DNA of 64,000 bases. Source: Sulfitobacter sp043557345 (GTDB taxonomy: Bacteria > Pseudomonadota > Alphaproteobacteria > Rhodobacterales > Rhodobacteraceae). Where the stretch lies: positions 62,001-126,000 of the forward strand of contig NZ_JBIFFV010000010.1 in the NCBI RefSeq assembly GCF_043557345.1, given 5' to 3'. A program made the translations under genes and the position numbers. The notes below the pieces were generated by a model, which was given only the letters and a program-made list of their open reading frames with translations, had not been told where the DNA came from and did not search any database. Positions within the stretch are counted from its first letter, which is position 1, and each line of letters opens with the position of its first letter. Below are positions 16,651 through 24,781 of this stretch, piece after piece.

Positions 16651-17484
16651 TTAGAAAGTCAGCGGATGGCTTTTGGCCAGCGCGTCGAATTGCATCAACA
16701 GGTTGATCAGCCCCGGCATCTGATCGAGGTAGATCATATTGGGCCCGTCACTGGGCGCGCGGTCGGGGTCTTCGTGGGTTTCCATGAAGATCGCCGCCAC
16801 ACCGATGGCAGCCGCGGCGCGGGCCATGACAGGGGCAAACTCACGCTGACCGCCCGAAGAGCCGCCCTTGCCGCCCGGCTGGGCGACGGAGTGGGTGGCG
16901 TCCATCACCACCGGATAGCCGGTCTGAGCCATCTGCGGCAGGCTGCGCATGTCGGCAACCAACGTGTTGTAGCCAAAGGTCGTGCCGCGCTCGGTCAGCA
17001 GGATGTTCTTGTTGCCCGTGCTTTCGATCTTGTCGACGATGTTCTGCATTTCCCAAGGGGCGAGGAACTGCCCCTTCTTCACGTTCACCGCCTTTCCCGT
17101 CTCCCCGGCGGCGAGCAGCAGGTCGGTTTGGCGGCAGAGGAAGGCGGGGATTTGCAGCACGTCGACCACCTCACCGGCCTGCGCGCATTGCGCCTCGTTA
17201 TGCACATCCGTCAGCACCGGCACGTCATTGGCACGCGCCACAGATTGCAGGACTTGCAGCCCCTTCTCGATGCCCAGCCCGCGCTTGCCCGAAAGGGAGG
17301 TGCGGTTGGCCTTGTCATAGCTGCCCTTGAAGATGAACTGCGCGCCTGCGGCGTCACAGGCTTCTTTCAGAACCCCCGCGACCATCTGCGCGTGGTCTTC
17401 GCTCTCCAACTGGCAGGGGCCAGCGATCACGGTGAGGGGACGATCATTGCCGACGGTCAGATTGCCGATGCGCAGCTGGGTCAT
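16651..17484 (-). CDS. kdsA: 3-deoxy-8-phosphooctulonate (KDO-8-P) synthase
   Basis: 277 residues. Family blocks are VIAGPCQLES at the N-terminus, FKGSYDKANRTS near 55, LTDVH, and FMETHEDPDRAPSDGPNM near the C-terminus. It condenses arabinose-5-phosphate with PEP to give KDO-8-P for LPS or KDO-containing capsule. The start overlaps the stop of the capsule-export gene by four bases, so here kdsA is part of the polysaccharide export operon and not of a pyrG-kdsA-eno cluster. Confidence 0.96.
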   Translation of the reverse strand: MTQLRIGNLTVGNDRPLTVIAGPCQLESEDHAQMVAGVLKEACDAAGAQFIFKGSYDKANRTSLSGKRGLGIEKGLQVLQSVARANDVPVLTDVHNEAQCAQAGEVVDVLQIPAFLCRQTDLLLAAGETGKAVNVKKGQFLAPWEMQNIVDKIESTGNKNILLTERGTTFGYNTLVADMRSLPQMAQTGYPVVMDATHSVAQPGGKGGSSGGQREFAPVMARAAAAIGVAAIFMETHEDPDRAPSDGPNMIYLDQMPGLINLLMQFDALAKSHPLTF

Positions 17485-19217
17485 GAAGTTACCTGTTCTC
17501 TTAGAATGGACGCTGTCAGGGATAACATCAGGTAGATGCCTGCAAAGATAAGGAAAGCCAATATCGTGTTTTCGAACTTGCGCGGGTAGGTCGCCTCGTC
17601 CGGGGCGACGGGGTTGACCGCCACAGTGAGGTAGCGGACCTGCCGCCCAGCCTCGGTTCGGGCCTGTTCCATTGCGGTTTGCGCGCTTTGCAGCACCATG
17701 TCGGCAGAGGCCAGATCGGCCTGCGCAAGCTGTGCGGCGACGGCCTGTTGCGCCAGCGAGTTTTCGCCTTCACTGGCGGCGGTCATCCGCTCGCGTAGTT
17801 TGGTAAGCTGCTCGCGCAGCCGTCGCACATCACCGCGCGCGCCATCGACCTTGGCTTGGTTCGGGCGCTGGTTGTCGAGCAGGGCGGCGAGTTCGAGTTC
17901 CTTTTCGATCAGCAGGGTCTCGTAATTGGTGATCTGTGTGCGGATTGAGGCGATCATCGCCTCGGGGTCGACGTTGTTGTCGACCTGCAATTTGATCAGC
18001 GCCTCCTGCGCTGCACGGCGGTTTTCCAACGCCGTTTCATAGCCCTCAAGCGCGTCGCGCATCCCGTCTTCGCGCTTTTGCTTGCTCAGGTTGTTCACCC
18101 GCTCTTCGGCATAGGTGAGCAGACGTTTCGAGAATTGTTCCGAGACCTCGGGATCGGCGGCGATCACCTCCATCCGGATCACGCCTTCGGTCGGGTCGTA
18201 GCCGATTTTGACGTTCTTCTTGTAGGTCTTGTAGGCTTCTTCGTTGCTGGGGTTCTCCGAAAGCCGTTGGATGGCGTCGATCTCAGGATCGGCGAAATGG
18301 GCGCGAAACCCTGCGTCTTCGTCGAGCCGCAGCATCGCGTCTTTCGATTGCAGATAGGCCTGCGTGGCGATGCTGTCGGCGCTATTGGCGAATTGCGTGG
18401 GCAGCAGCCCGCCAAAGGGGCTGGAACCGCCGCCACCTTCGTTCTGAATGATCAGAAACTGGCTTTCGGTGGCATACATCGGCGTGGCGATTTTGTAGAA
18501 ATAGTAACCCGCGGCAATAGTCGGCAGCATGACGAAAAAGGCGAGCCGGACCAGCAGCATGGCCGCTTTGCGGCGGCGGCGGCGGGTGATGTCGCGCTGA
18601 ATGTCCGAGATCTCGCGCTGGCGGCGTTCGGCGGGGCTGACATCGGTCGAGGGCAGGCCGCGCGGGCCGCGGGGCGTGGTCTGGGGCAGTTGCACCTTCG
18701 GATCGCCGGGCTGGCCGCGGGTGGCGGGCAGACCGCTGCCCGCCGGATCGCCCGACTGCGGCACCACGAGTTCCAGCATGTTGGACCGCTGAAACGGGTC
18801 GATCCCCTTGGCCCGCAAAAGGCGCACCGCGTCGAAATCCGAGGTCGGCGCCAACCCGTGTTTCTGCGCCACGCGGCGCGCCATGCGCAATTGGCGGCCC
18901 GTCAGCCCCTCGCGGCGGATCGCGTCGATATCCTGCTCGGCCGAAACTTCATTGGCAGAGGACACCTCGCCCGAGCGGGCGTTCTCGGAATGGGGGGCTT
19001 TGCCGCTGCGCGCGGCGTGTTCCAAGGCTTCCTTGCTGTGCGAGGGCTCTACCTCGGTCGCATCCGCAACGGCGCGCAGTTTGGCCTTGCGCGCGGCCTT
19101 TTCGGCATCGCTCTGGGCGGCCTGCGCCTTCTCGGCGCTGCTCGGCGCGGCGCTGCCGCTGGAGGGGGGCGGCGCCTTGCGGATGCGGAATTTTCTAGCC
19201 TTGGGTTTCGTAGTCAT
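17481..19217 (-). CDS. Capsule polysaccharide export protein, KpsE/Wzz-like, with long cytosolic N-terminus
   Basis: 578 residues from the ATG at 19217, which overlaps the ABC-transporter gene by 23 bases; a longer frame to 19301 only shadows it. Residues 1-210 are low-complexity (Ala, Pro, Glu, Lys) and presumably cytosolic. A membrane span follows (AAMLLVRLAFFVMLPTIAAGY), then a periplasmic region with a long coiled coil (about 350-510) and a second span just before the C-terminus (TILAFLIFAGIYLMLSLTA). This is the polysaccharide copolymerase topology of KpsE, which couples the inner-membrane ABC exporter to the outer membrane. KpsE is usually near 380 residues, so the N-terminal extension is the unusual part. 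Confidence 0.85.
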   Translation of the reverse strand: MTTKPKARKFRIRKAPPPSSGSAAPSSAEKAQAAQSDAEKAARKAKLRAVADATEVEPSHSKEALEHAARSGKAPHSENARSGEVSSANEVSAEQDIDAIRREGLTGRQLRMARRVAQKHGLAPTSDFDAVRLLRAKGIDPFQRSNMLELVVPQSGDPAGSGLPATRGQPGDPKVQLPQTTPRGPRGLPSTDVSPAERRQREISDIQRDITRRRRRKAAMLLVRLAFFVMLPTIAAGYYFYKIATPMYATESQFLIIQNEGGGGSSPFGGLLPTQFANSADSIATQAYLQSKDAMLRLDEDAGFRAHFADPEIDAIQRLSENPSNEEAYKTYKKNVKIGYDPTEGVIRMEVIAADPEVSEQFSKRLLTYAEERVNNLSKQKREDGMRDALEGYETALENRRAAQEALIKLQVDNNVDPEAMIASIRTQITNYETLLIEKELELAALLDNQRPNQAKVDGARGDVRRLREQLTKLRERMTAASEGENSLAQQAVAAQLAQADLASADMVLQSAQTAMEQARTEAGRQVRYLTVAVNPVAPDEATYPRKFENTILAFLIFAGIYLMLSLTASILREQVTS

Positions 19218-19854
19218 AGAGCTGTTTCGCTTCTTCCAAGGTGTCGAACATATGTAGCTTGCCATCCAGAAGGACAGCGGCGGAGCGGGCAAATTTCTCA
19301 AGCGTATGGGCCTGATGCGAGACGATGATGATCGTCGTGGTGCGCAGCCGTTCTTTCAGAATATCGCCCGCCTTGCGGTTGAATTCCACGTCTGTCGTGC
19401 CGGGCATGCCTTCGTCAATCAGATAGATATCAAAATCCAGCGCCAACATCAGCGCGAAAGAGAAGCGCGCCCGCATCCCGGCGGAATAGGTGCCGAGCGG
19501 CTGATCGAAATACTCCCCCAGACCGCAGAGCCAGCGGCAAAAGCTTTCCACGTAATCGGGGTCGAGCCCATAGAGCCGCGCGATATAGCGGGCGTTCTCC
19601 ATGGCAGAAACCTTATTGACCACGCCGCCCATAAATCCCAATGGAAACGAGATGTTACAGCCGCGCCTGATCTCTCCTTCGTCGGGTTTTTCCAGCCCCG
19701 CCATCATGTTGATCAGGGTCGTTTTGCCGGTGCCGTTGGGGGCCAGAATGCCCAAAGAGTTGCCAAGCTCCACGCGAAAAGACACCCGGTCAAGAATGAC
19801 CTTGTGCTGCGATCCCGTCCAAAAGGACTTGGACACATTTTCAAATTCCAGCAT
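19195..19854 (-). CDS. Capsule polysaccharide ABC transporter ATP-binding protein, KpsT-like
   Basis: 219 residues. Walker A is APNGTGKT near residue 38-45, with alanine where glycine usually stands; the signature is YSAGMRARFSF near 125, Walker B is IYLIDEGM near 147, and the H-loop is IIVSHQ. The short length and YSxGM signature fit the KpsT/ABCA-2 polysaccharide exporter group. It heads the operon kpsT-kpsE-kdsA-pmm. The partner permease KpsM is not encoded in this window; it may lie elsewhere. Confidence 0.85.
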   Translation of the reverse strand: MLEFENVSKSFWTGSQHKVILDRVSFRVELGNSLGILAPNGTGKTTLINMMAGLEKPDEGEIRRGCNISFPLGFMGGVVNKVSAMENARYIARLYGLDPDYVESFCRWLCGLGEYFDQPLGTYSAGMRARFSFALMLALDFDIYLIDEGMPGTTDVEFNRKAGDILKERLRTTTIIIVSHQAHTLEKFARSAAVLLDGKLHMFDTLEEAKQLYDYETQG

Positions 19855-20084
19855 TCGCTGCTCCGGTTGGTGCTAAGCGGGGCGTCGCGGCGCCTCTGGC
19901 ATCAGAGGTATCATAACCGTTTATTCACGGAATTTGACCACAATATGTCGAAACGCAGGCGTTCACTGGGACAGGCCGCCGCGCAGGGCAGTGCGGCGGC
20001 GGTAAAAACTGTTGCCGCAGGGCGGGAATCCTGCGGGGGTTAGGGGCATGGCGGCAGGGCATGTCGCCCCGCGCCCGCGCGGGG

Positions 20085-20891
20085 TCAGTGCAGCGTGTGG
20101 GTGCTCTCGGTCGGGGCCATCTCGCCGATGTAGCTGACGTTCATCAAGGCCGCCTGCGTGCGGTCACCGTCGATGTTTTGCACCGGGCCGACGGGCACGG
20201 CGCTCATCAGCCCAAGCCGGGTCATCCAGCGGCTGAAGGTGGCGGGCACGATGCCCAGAACATGGCTTGCGCCCATGGCATAGGCGGCGCCGGCCATCTG
20301 GTTCATCAGCATACGCTGCACGGCGATGCGGCGCTGCGCGGGGACCGCGCTGGTCAGGAAAAGACGGGTCGCTTCCCAGATGTCGTCGCGCACGGGGGCT
20401 TTGAAGAACAGCACATCCTGCGGAATGTCCGGCAGCATCCCCAGTTGCGCGTCGCGCAGCATATAGCTGTATTGCGCGCAGGTCGAAGTGGTGGGCATCA
20501 GGCGCACGCCGCCCATGACCTCGCCATATTCGTGCAGAACGATCCAGCGGGCGCGGGGCGTGTCGTATTGGTCAAACTCCATCCCATCAACCTGAGGGAG
20601 ATCCCATTGCTTGTCGTCGATGAAGATTCGGCGCCGCGCCCGGAGGAAATTAACGAACAATTCCCCATGCTGGTGCATGTTCAAAAATGACAAAGTTGTG
20701 GCACGCATATAGGGGTTGGCCCGCGCAAGGGCTTCGGGGCTATAGGGGTCAGTCTCTGTCGATTTGCTGCCAAGCAGCTTTCGCGGAAAGCGGTTGTTCT
20801 TTACTTCCAACGCCTTAGCGTCCTGTGGGGTCAGTTCGGGAAGAACATCCTGCCAAGATTTTCCACTGAAGCTCCGTCCTTGCAGACTCAT
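20085..20891 (-). CDS. LuxI-family acyl-homoserine-lactone synthase
   Basis: 268 residues from the ATG at 20891, with GAGG six bases upstream; a TTG four codons earlier is less likely. After an N-terminal extension of about 80 residues, the LuxI core shows all diagnostic residues at family spacing: R86, F90, W96, E105, D107, D110 (ExDxxD as EFDQYD), R130 (GGVRLMPT) and the later WEATRLF carrying the conserved E and R. It should make an acyl-homoserine lactone signal from SAM and an acyl donor. No luxR lies nearby; the divergent neighbour is a membrane histidine kinase. Confidence 0.85.
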   Translation of the reverse strand: MSLQGRSFSGKSWQDVLPELTPQDAKALEVKNNRFPRKLLGSKSTETDPYSPEALARANPYMRATTLSFLNMHQHGELFVNFLRARRRIFIDDKQWDLPQVDGMEFDQYDTPRARWIVLHEYGEVMGGVRLMPTTSTCAQYSYMLRDAQLGMLPDIPQDVLFFKAPVRDDIWEATRLFLTSAVPAQRRIAVQRMLMNQMAGAAYAMGASHVLGIVPATFSRWMTRLGLMSAVPVGPVQNIDGDRTQAALMNVSYIGEMAPTESTHTLH

Positions 20892-21101
20892 GTTGGACCT
20901 CAAAAATTCGCTGTAAAAATACCTCTTATCAAGAGGCTAACCTCTAGTTGCATGAAATGGCCATACTTATGTCCCATTTCCGGGTGTAGAAAGGAAGATG
21001 ATCGCGTCTAACATGTGCTTCGATGCTGAAATGCAACATGTTAAGAGCGTTTGTCGGCAGAATGCCGGCATTCGAGCAGCCGACCGAAGAAAACGAGAGC
21101 G
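20892..21101. promoter_or_regulatory. Divergent control region with two inverted repeats
   Basis: About 210 bases between the LuxI-type gene and the histidine kinase gene. It contains GAAATGG (20954-20960) facing CCATTTC (20974-20980), and TAACATGT (21009-21016) facing ACATGTTA (21036-21043). Neither is a canonical lux box. They are candidate operator sites for one or both genes. Confidence 0.45.
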
Positions 21102-22577
21102 ATGTCGCAGGAAAAAGTAACATACGGCCCGATTCATACGCCGCATCTGGCAGACGCGACTAAGGTGCAGCAGATGCGGGACTACTCCCAAGTCGGCGTC
21201 AACCTGTTTTGGCAGCGGCAGATGATCTTTGCGGCGGCCATTTGCTTATCTGCGTTCTACTATGATCTGTGGCTGTCGATCTCGACCGTAATCCTGATCG
21301 CGATTTCCGAGACTTTCGACTATCTGCTTTTCCTGCGCATCACCCGCTGGCGGGGGCGCAGCCCACGTTTGGCGCGTTTGTTCATGAACCGGATCTATAT
21401 CGGCACGGTGCTGAGCGCCGGGGTGATCAGCTATTTCGCTCTTGGGATTGCGCTGCAGCAGGGGGCGACGACGCATTTCCTGCCGCTGTTCTTCCTTTTC
21501 GCGGCGGCGCTCTTCGCCTCGATGAACAACCATCATATCCTGCCGGTGTTGATGCTGCGGCTTGCGATCTATGGTGTGACATTCCTTTTCATCCCGATCT
21601 GGGACATCGTGCGCACGGGGGCAAGCATCGAATCCGAGCTTTGGACCCAGTTGTTCACCGTGGTCTTCGTGCTCTATTTCATCGTCGATTGCTCTCGCAT
21701 CTTTTTGAAGATGTACCGCACCAACCTGCGCCAACTCGAAGAGTTGAAGGTCGAGCATGAGAAAACCAAAATCGCCTTTAAGGTGAAGACCGAGTTCGTC
21801 TCGACCATCAGCCATGAGCTGCGCACGCCGATGACCTCGATCAAAGGGTCGCTCGACATGGCCTGCGCCGGAGTTTTGGGCGAGATGACCCCGCAGATGG
21901 AGAAGGTTCTGAAGATCGCGCAGCGCAATTCGGCGCGGCTGACGTCGATCATTAACGAGATCCTCGACCTGCAGAAGTTTGAGGCGGGCAAGGTCAGCTT
22001 TGATATCGAGCCGCTTGAAGTGCAGACCATCATCGAAGACGCGATCGAGCTGAACCAGTCCTTTGCGGGTAACCTTGGCGTGACGCTGCGCTATGCCAAA
22101 CCGTCGGAGCCTGCGGGGATCGCCACCGACGAAAAGCGGCTGCAACAGGTGATGTCCAACCTTCTGTCGAACGCGGCCAAATTCTCGCCCGCGGGGTCGA
22201 CGGTCAAGGTGACCTCGGTCAACCTCGGCGACAAGGTGCGGATCAGCGTGATCGACGAGGGGATCGGCCTTGCCGAATCCGAGCGCGAGAAAGTCTTTGA
22301 CGAATTCTCGCAGATCGATTCCTCTGATCAGCGGGCCGTGGGCGGCACCGGGCTGGGGATGAACATCTCCAAACGGATCATCGAAGCCTTGGGTGGGCAG
22401 ATCGACTATTTCAAGAACGACGGCCCCGGCACGACCTTCTATATCGATATGCCCTTGGGCAACGGTACGGGGAAGGAATTGGCCCATGGGATGCACGTCA
22501 AGGACATGGTGAATGGTGAGGGGCCGATTGGGGATGAGACCTCTGAGAAGCCACGCGGGGAGCGCGCGGCGGCCTAA
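21102..22577 (+). CDS. Membrane sensor histidine kinase
   Basis: 491 residues from the ATG at 21102. The N-terminal 200 residues have about six hydrophobic segments and no periplasmic sensor domain. A HisKA dimerisation domain follows with phosphoacceptor H238 (TISHELRTPMTSIKGS), then an HATPase domain with N-box NLLSNAAKFSP, G1 VIDEGIGL, F-box FDEFSQ and G2 GGTGLGMNISKRI. It autophosphorylates and would pass phosphate to an unlinked regulator, since no response regulator is adjacent. It is transcribed divergently from the LuxI-type synthase, which raises the possibility that it senses or controls a signal. Confidence 0.9.
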   Translation: MSQEKVTYGPIHTPHLADATKVQQMRDYSQVGVNLFWQRQMIFAAAICLSAFYYDLWLSISTVILIAISETFDYLLFLRITRWRGRSPRLARLFMNRIYIGTVLSAGVISYFALGIALQQGATTHFLPLFFLFAAALFASMNNHHILPVLMLRLAIYGVTFLFIPIWDIVRTGASIESELWTQLFTVVFVLYFIVDCSRIFLKMYRTNLRQLEELKVEHEKTKIAFKVKTEFVSTISHELRTPMTSIKGSLDMACAGVLGEMTPQMEKVLKIAQRNSARLTSIINEILDLQKFEAGKVSFDIEPLEVQTIIEDAIELNQSFAGNLGVTLRYAKPSEPAGIATDEKRLQQVMSNLLSNAAKFSPAGSTVKVTSVNLGDKVRISVIDEGIGLAESEREKVFDEFSQIDSSDQRAVGGTGLGMNISKRIIEALGGQIDYFKNDGPGTTFYIDMPLGNGTGKELAHGMHVKDMVNGEGPIGDETSEKPRGERAAA

Positions 22578-22706
22578 GTCAGGCGCGTTTCGCTGCCCCG
22601 GCCTCTCGGCGCGAGCGACATCGGCCTTCGCCCCAGTGACAATCTCAAACGGAAAAGGGGGCGGCATTTCTACCGCCCCCGCATTCGGATCGTCCGTCCG
22701 ACGCGG

Positions 22707-23738
22707 TCACGCGACCAGTTGCCAGATCACACCCGCAAAGATCGCCCCGACGAAGGCAAAGCCGATATAGGCGGCGAAAACATGCGGTTTCACCAGTGCC
22801 CAGACCGCGACAGCCGCTGGAATGCAGCTTACCCCGCCCGCCACGACAAAGGACATGGCCGCGCCTTGGGTCATCCCTTGCGCCAGCAGCGCGTCGATCA
22901 GGGGCACGGCGGCATAGCCGTTCAGGTAAGCCGGTGCGCCCACGAATGCGCCCAGAATGATCGGCATGATCCCGGTGCCGCCCAAGACATTGGCGATCCA
23001 TTCGGCGGGCACATAGGTCAGCATGAGGGCTTCGACCACATAGGCGAGGGTCAGCCATTTGACGAGGAACAGCGCATTGGTCAGCGCCGTGTCGGCAAAG
23101 CTCGCGCGGCGCTCGGCCTCTTGCCAGAACTTCCAGACCGGCGCGCCGGAGAAGGGTTTGGCCGAAGAACAGCAGCTGCTTTTCGCGGGCTGGGGGCGCA
23201 GGGGGTCATTGAAAATCGGCGTGCGGGACAGGGCCATGACGGTGAAGCCCCCGAACATGCCCACGCCAAGCGCCGCGATGGTTTTCGCCAGGGCGAAGTC
23301 GAAGCCGAGCGTGCCCGAGGTGATCGCGAACATCGCCAGGTCCATCAGCGGGGAGGCCAGCCAAAAGGCCATCACCGCGCCGAGCGGGGCACCGACCGCC
23401 AGCAGCGCGGCGATGAAGGGGATCACCTCGCAACTGCAAAAGGGGGACAGGCCGCCAAGCGCCGCCGCCATCACCACCATCCGGGCCGGGTTGCCCTCAA
23501 ACGCGCGGGCAAGCAGGCTCTCCGCCCCGCTGGCTTTGAGGTAGGCCACGGCCAGCACCGCGAAGGCGATGAAGGGGGCGGTGTGCAACAGTGCTTCAGC
23601 CGCGAAGATGACCGTCGGCACGACCTGCGGTGGATCCAGCAGCGCGATCAGCGCCAAGAGCGCCAGCGTGATGCCCCAAGCGCCTTTCAGAAAGGCCAAG
23701 CGGTGCAGTGCGGGGAGGGTTTGGGTGGTATCAGCCAT
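22707..23738 (-). CDS. Permease of the DUF318/ArsP-like family
   Basis: 343 residues with about eight to ten membrane spans. The family motif GLSPFCSCEVIPF lies near residue 95-107, and a loop cluster SSCCSS near 207 adds possible thiol ligands. Relatives include ArsP, which exports trivalent organoarsenicals, and related metal-linked permeases. It overlaps the upstream ArsR-type regulator gene by eight bases, so the pair is an operon and the substrate is likely arsenic or a soft metal. The exact substrate is inference. Confidence 0.85.
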   Translation of the reverse strand: MADTTQTLPALHRLAFLKGAWGITLALLALIALLDPPQVVPTVIFAAEALLHTAPFIAFAVLAVAYLKASGAESLLARAFEGNPARMVVMAAALGGLSPFCSCEVIPFIAALLAVGAPLGAVMAFWLASPLMDLAMFAITSGTLGFDFALAKTIAALGVGMFGGFTVMALSRTPIFNDPLRPQPAKSSCCSSAKPFSGAPVWKFWQEAERRASFADTALTNALFLVKWLTLAYVVEALMLTYVPAEWIANVLGGTGIMPIILGAFVGAPAYLNGYAAVPLIDALLAQGMTQGAAMSFVVAGGVSCIPAAVAVWALVKPHVFAAYIGFAFVGAIFAGVIWQLVA

Positions 23739-24072
23739 GGTTATGCTCCGTGCAGCCTTCGATTGCGTCCGCGCAGCATTCGGTCAGCAGGAAATTCGCC
23801 AGCGCCTGCACCTCTTCATAGGCGACGGCGGCGCAGATGGTGCTTCGGCCTTGTTTTTCCTGTTTCACCAGACCGGCAGAGGCCAAGAGTTTCAGGTGAT
23901 GTGTCAGGGTCGAGCCGGTAACGCCGGTGCGTTCGCCCAGCGTGCCGATGTTCAGCCCCTCTGTTCCGGCGCGCACCAACGTGCGCAGCACCAGAAGGCG
24001 TTGTTCCGATCCAAGCGCCGCAAAGCTGCTGGCGGCGAGGGTGAGGGCGGGGGTTGCGGATTCTTGTTTCAT
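23731..24072 (-). CDS. ArsR/SmtB-family transcriptional regulator
   Basis: 113 residues. The winged helix-turn-helix has GVTGSTLTHHLKLLASAGLV as recognition region near residues 50-70. The C-terminal LTECCADAIEGCTEHNHG contains three cysteines and two histidines that could bind As(III), Sb(III) or a metal. The usual ELCVCDL site of E. coli ArsR is absent, so sensing would be by the C-terminal thiols. It is the first gene of the arsR-permease operon, and a perfect 20-bp palindrome stands 41 bases upstream of the start. Confidence 0.92.
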   Translation of the reverse strand: MKQESATPALTLAASSFAALGSEQRLLVLRTLVRAGTEGLNIGTLGERTGVTGSTLTHHLKLLASAGLVKQEKQGRSTICAAVAYEEVQALANFLLTECCADAIEGCTEHNHG

Positions 24073-24082
24073 TCTTCTAGAA

Positions 24083-24132
24083 ATATCGAAACGTCAGCGC
24101 GATGCAAGTTTTATTTCGATAATTATCGAAAT
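24083..24132 (-). promoter_or_regulatory. ArsR operator (palindrome plus half-site)
   Basis: ATTTCGATAATTATCGAAAT at 24113-24132 is a perfect 20-bp palindrome. A second copy of the half-site, ATATCGAAA, lies at 24083-24091, close to the arsR start. This arrangement is typical of autoregulated ArsR-type operons. The palindrome is also about 50 bases upstream of the plus-strand UDG gene, which might share control. Confidence 0.75.
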
Positions 24133-24181
24133 TAACGCCCGCGGCCCTTTATCTTTTGGCCCTACCGCTTATCTCCTGCTC

Positions 24182-24781
24182 ATGAAGGATATCCGAGATG
24201 ATCTGGCGGCCTGCCGCCTTTGTGCCGAGCGTTTCGCGGTGACCGCCACCCAGCATCGCCCGCGGCCCATCGTCTGGTTCAAACCCGGCGCGCGGCTGCT
24301 GATCGCCAGCCAAGCGCCCGGCAAACGGGTGCATGAGGCGGGCAAACCCTTCTGGGATATGTCCGGCACCCGCCTGCGCGACTGGCTGGGGCTGGATGAG
24401 GCGACATTCTATGACCGGGACCGTGTGGCCATCGTGCCGATGGGCTTTTGCTTTCCGGGCTATGACGCCAAGGGCAGTGACCTGCCACCGCCGCGTATCT
24501 GTGCGCAGACTTGGCGCAAACCGGTGCTGGAGATGCTGCCCGATCTGCGGCTCACGGTGTTGATCGGGGCCTATGCGATGAAATATCACCTGCCCGGATT
24601 TCGCAATGTGACCGAGGCCGTGGCGGGCTGGCGGGATCATCCGCCGGGGGTCTTTGCCTTGCCTCATCCGTCGTGGCGCAATACCGGGTGGTTGAACAAG
24701 AATCCCTGGTTCGCGGAAGAGGTCTTGCCCCGTCTGCGCACCGCCGTGTCCGAGGTGATGAATGACCGACCGCCAAACTGA
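24182..24781 (+). CDS. Uracil-DNA glycosylase family protein
   Basis: 199 residues from the ATG at 24182 (no strong Shine-Dalgarno). The core has LLIASQAPGKRVHEAGKPFW, matching the (G/S)xAPG substrate-binding loop, and a C-terminal HPSWRNTGW motif of the UDG superfamily. Four cysteines at C11, C14, C90 and C107 (C-x2-C-x75-C-x16-C) resemble the iron-sulfur ligand spacing of family 4/5 enzymes. It probably removes uracil or another damaged base from DNA. The substrate is not settled by sequence. The gene overlaps the next one by 20 bases. Confidence 0.8.
   Translation: MKDIRDDLAACRLCAERFAVTATQHRPRPIVWFKPGARLLIASQAPGKRVHEAGKPFWDMSGTRLRDWLGLDEATFYDRDRVAIVPMGFCFPGYDAKGSDLPPPRICAQTWRKPVLEMLPDLRLTVLIGAYAMKYHLPGFRNVTEAVAGWRDHPPGVFALPHPSWRNTGWLNKNPWFAEEVLPRLRTAVSEVMNDRPPN

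Noticed and set aside
15100..17535. 811-residue open frame on the plus strand
   Set aside because: It lies antisense to the clear phosphomannomutase and kdsA genes, with low-complexity composition typical of an antisense frame in GC-rich DNA and no recognisable domain.
20892..21101. Canonical lux box
   Set aside because: Neither inverted repeat resembles the 20-base lux box dyad; kept only as unnamed inverted repeats.
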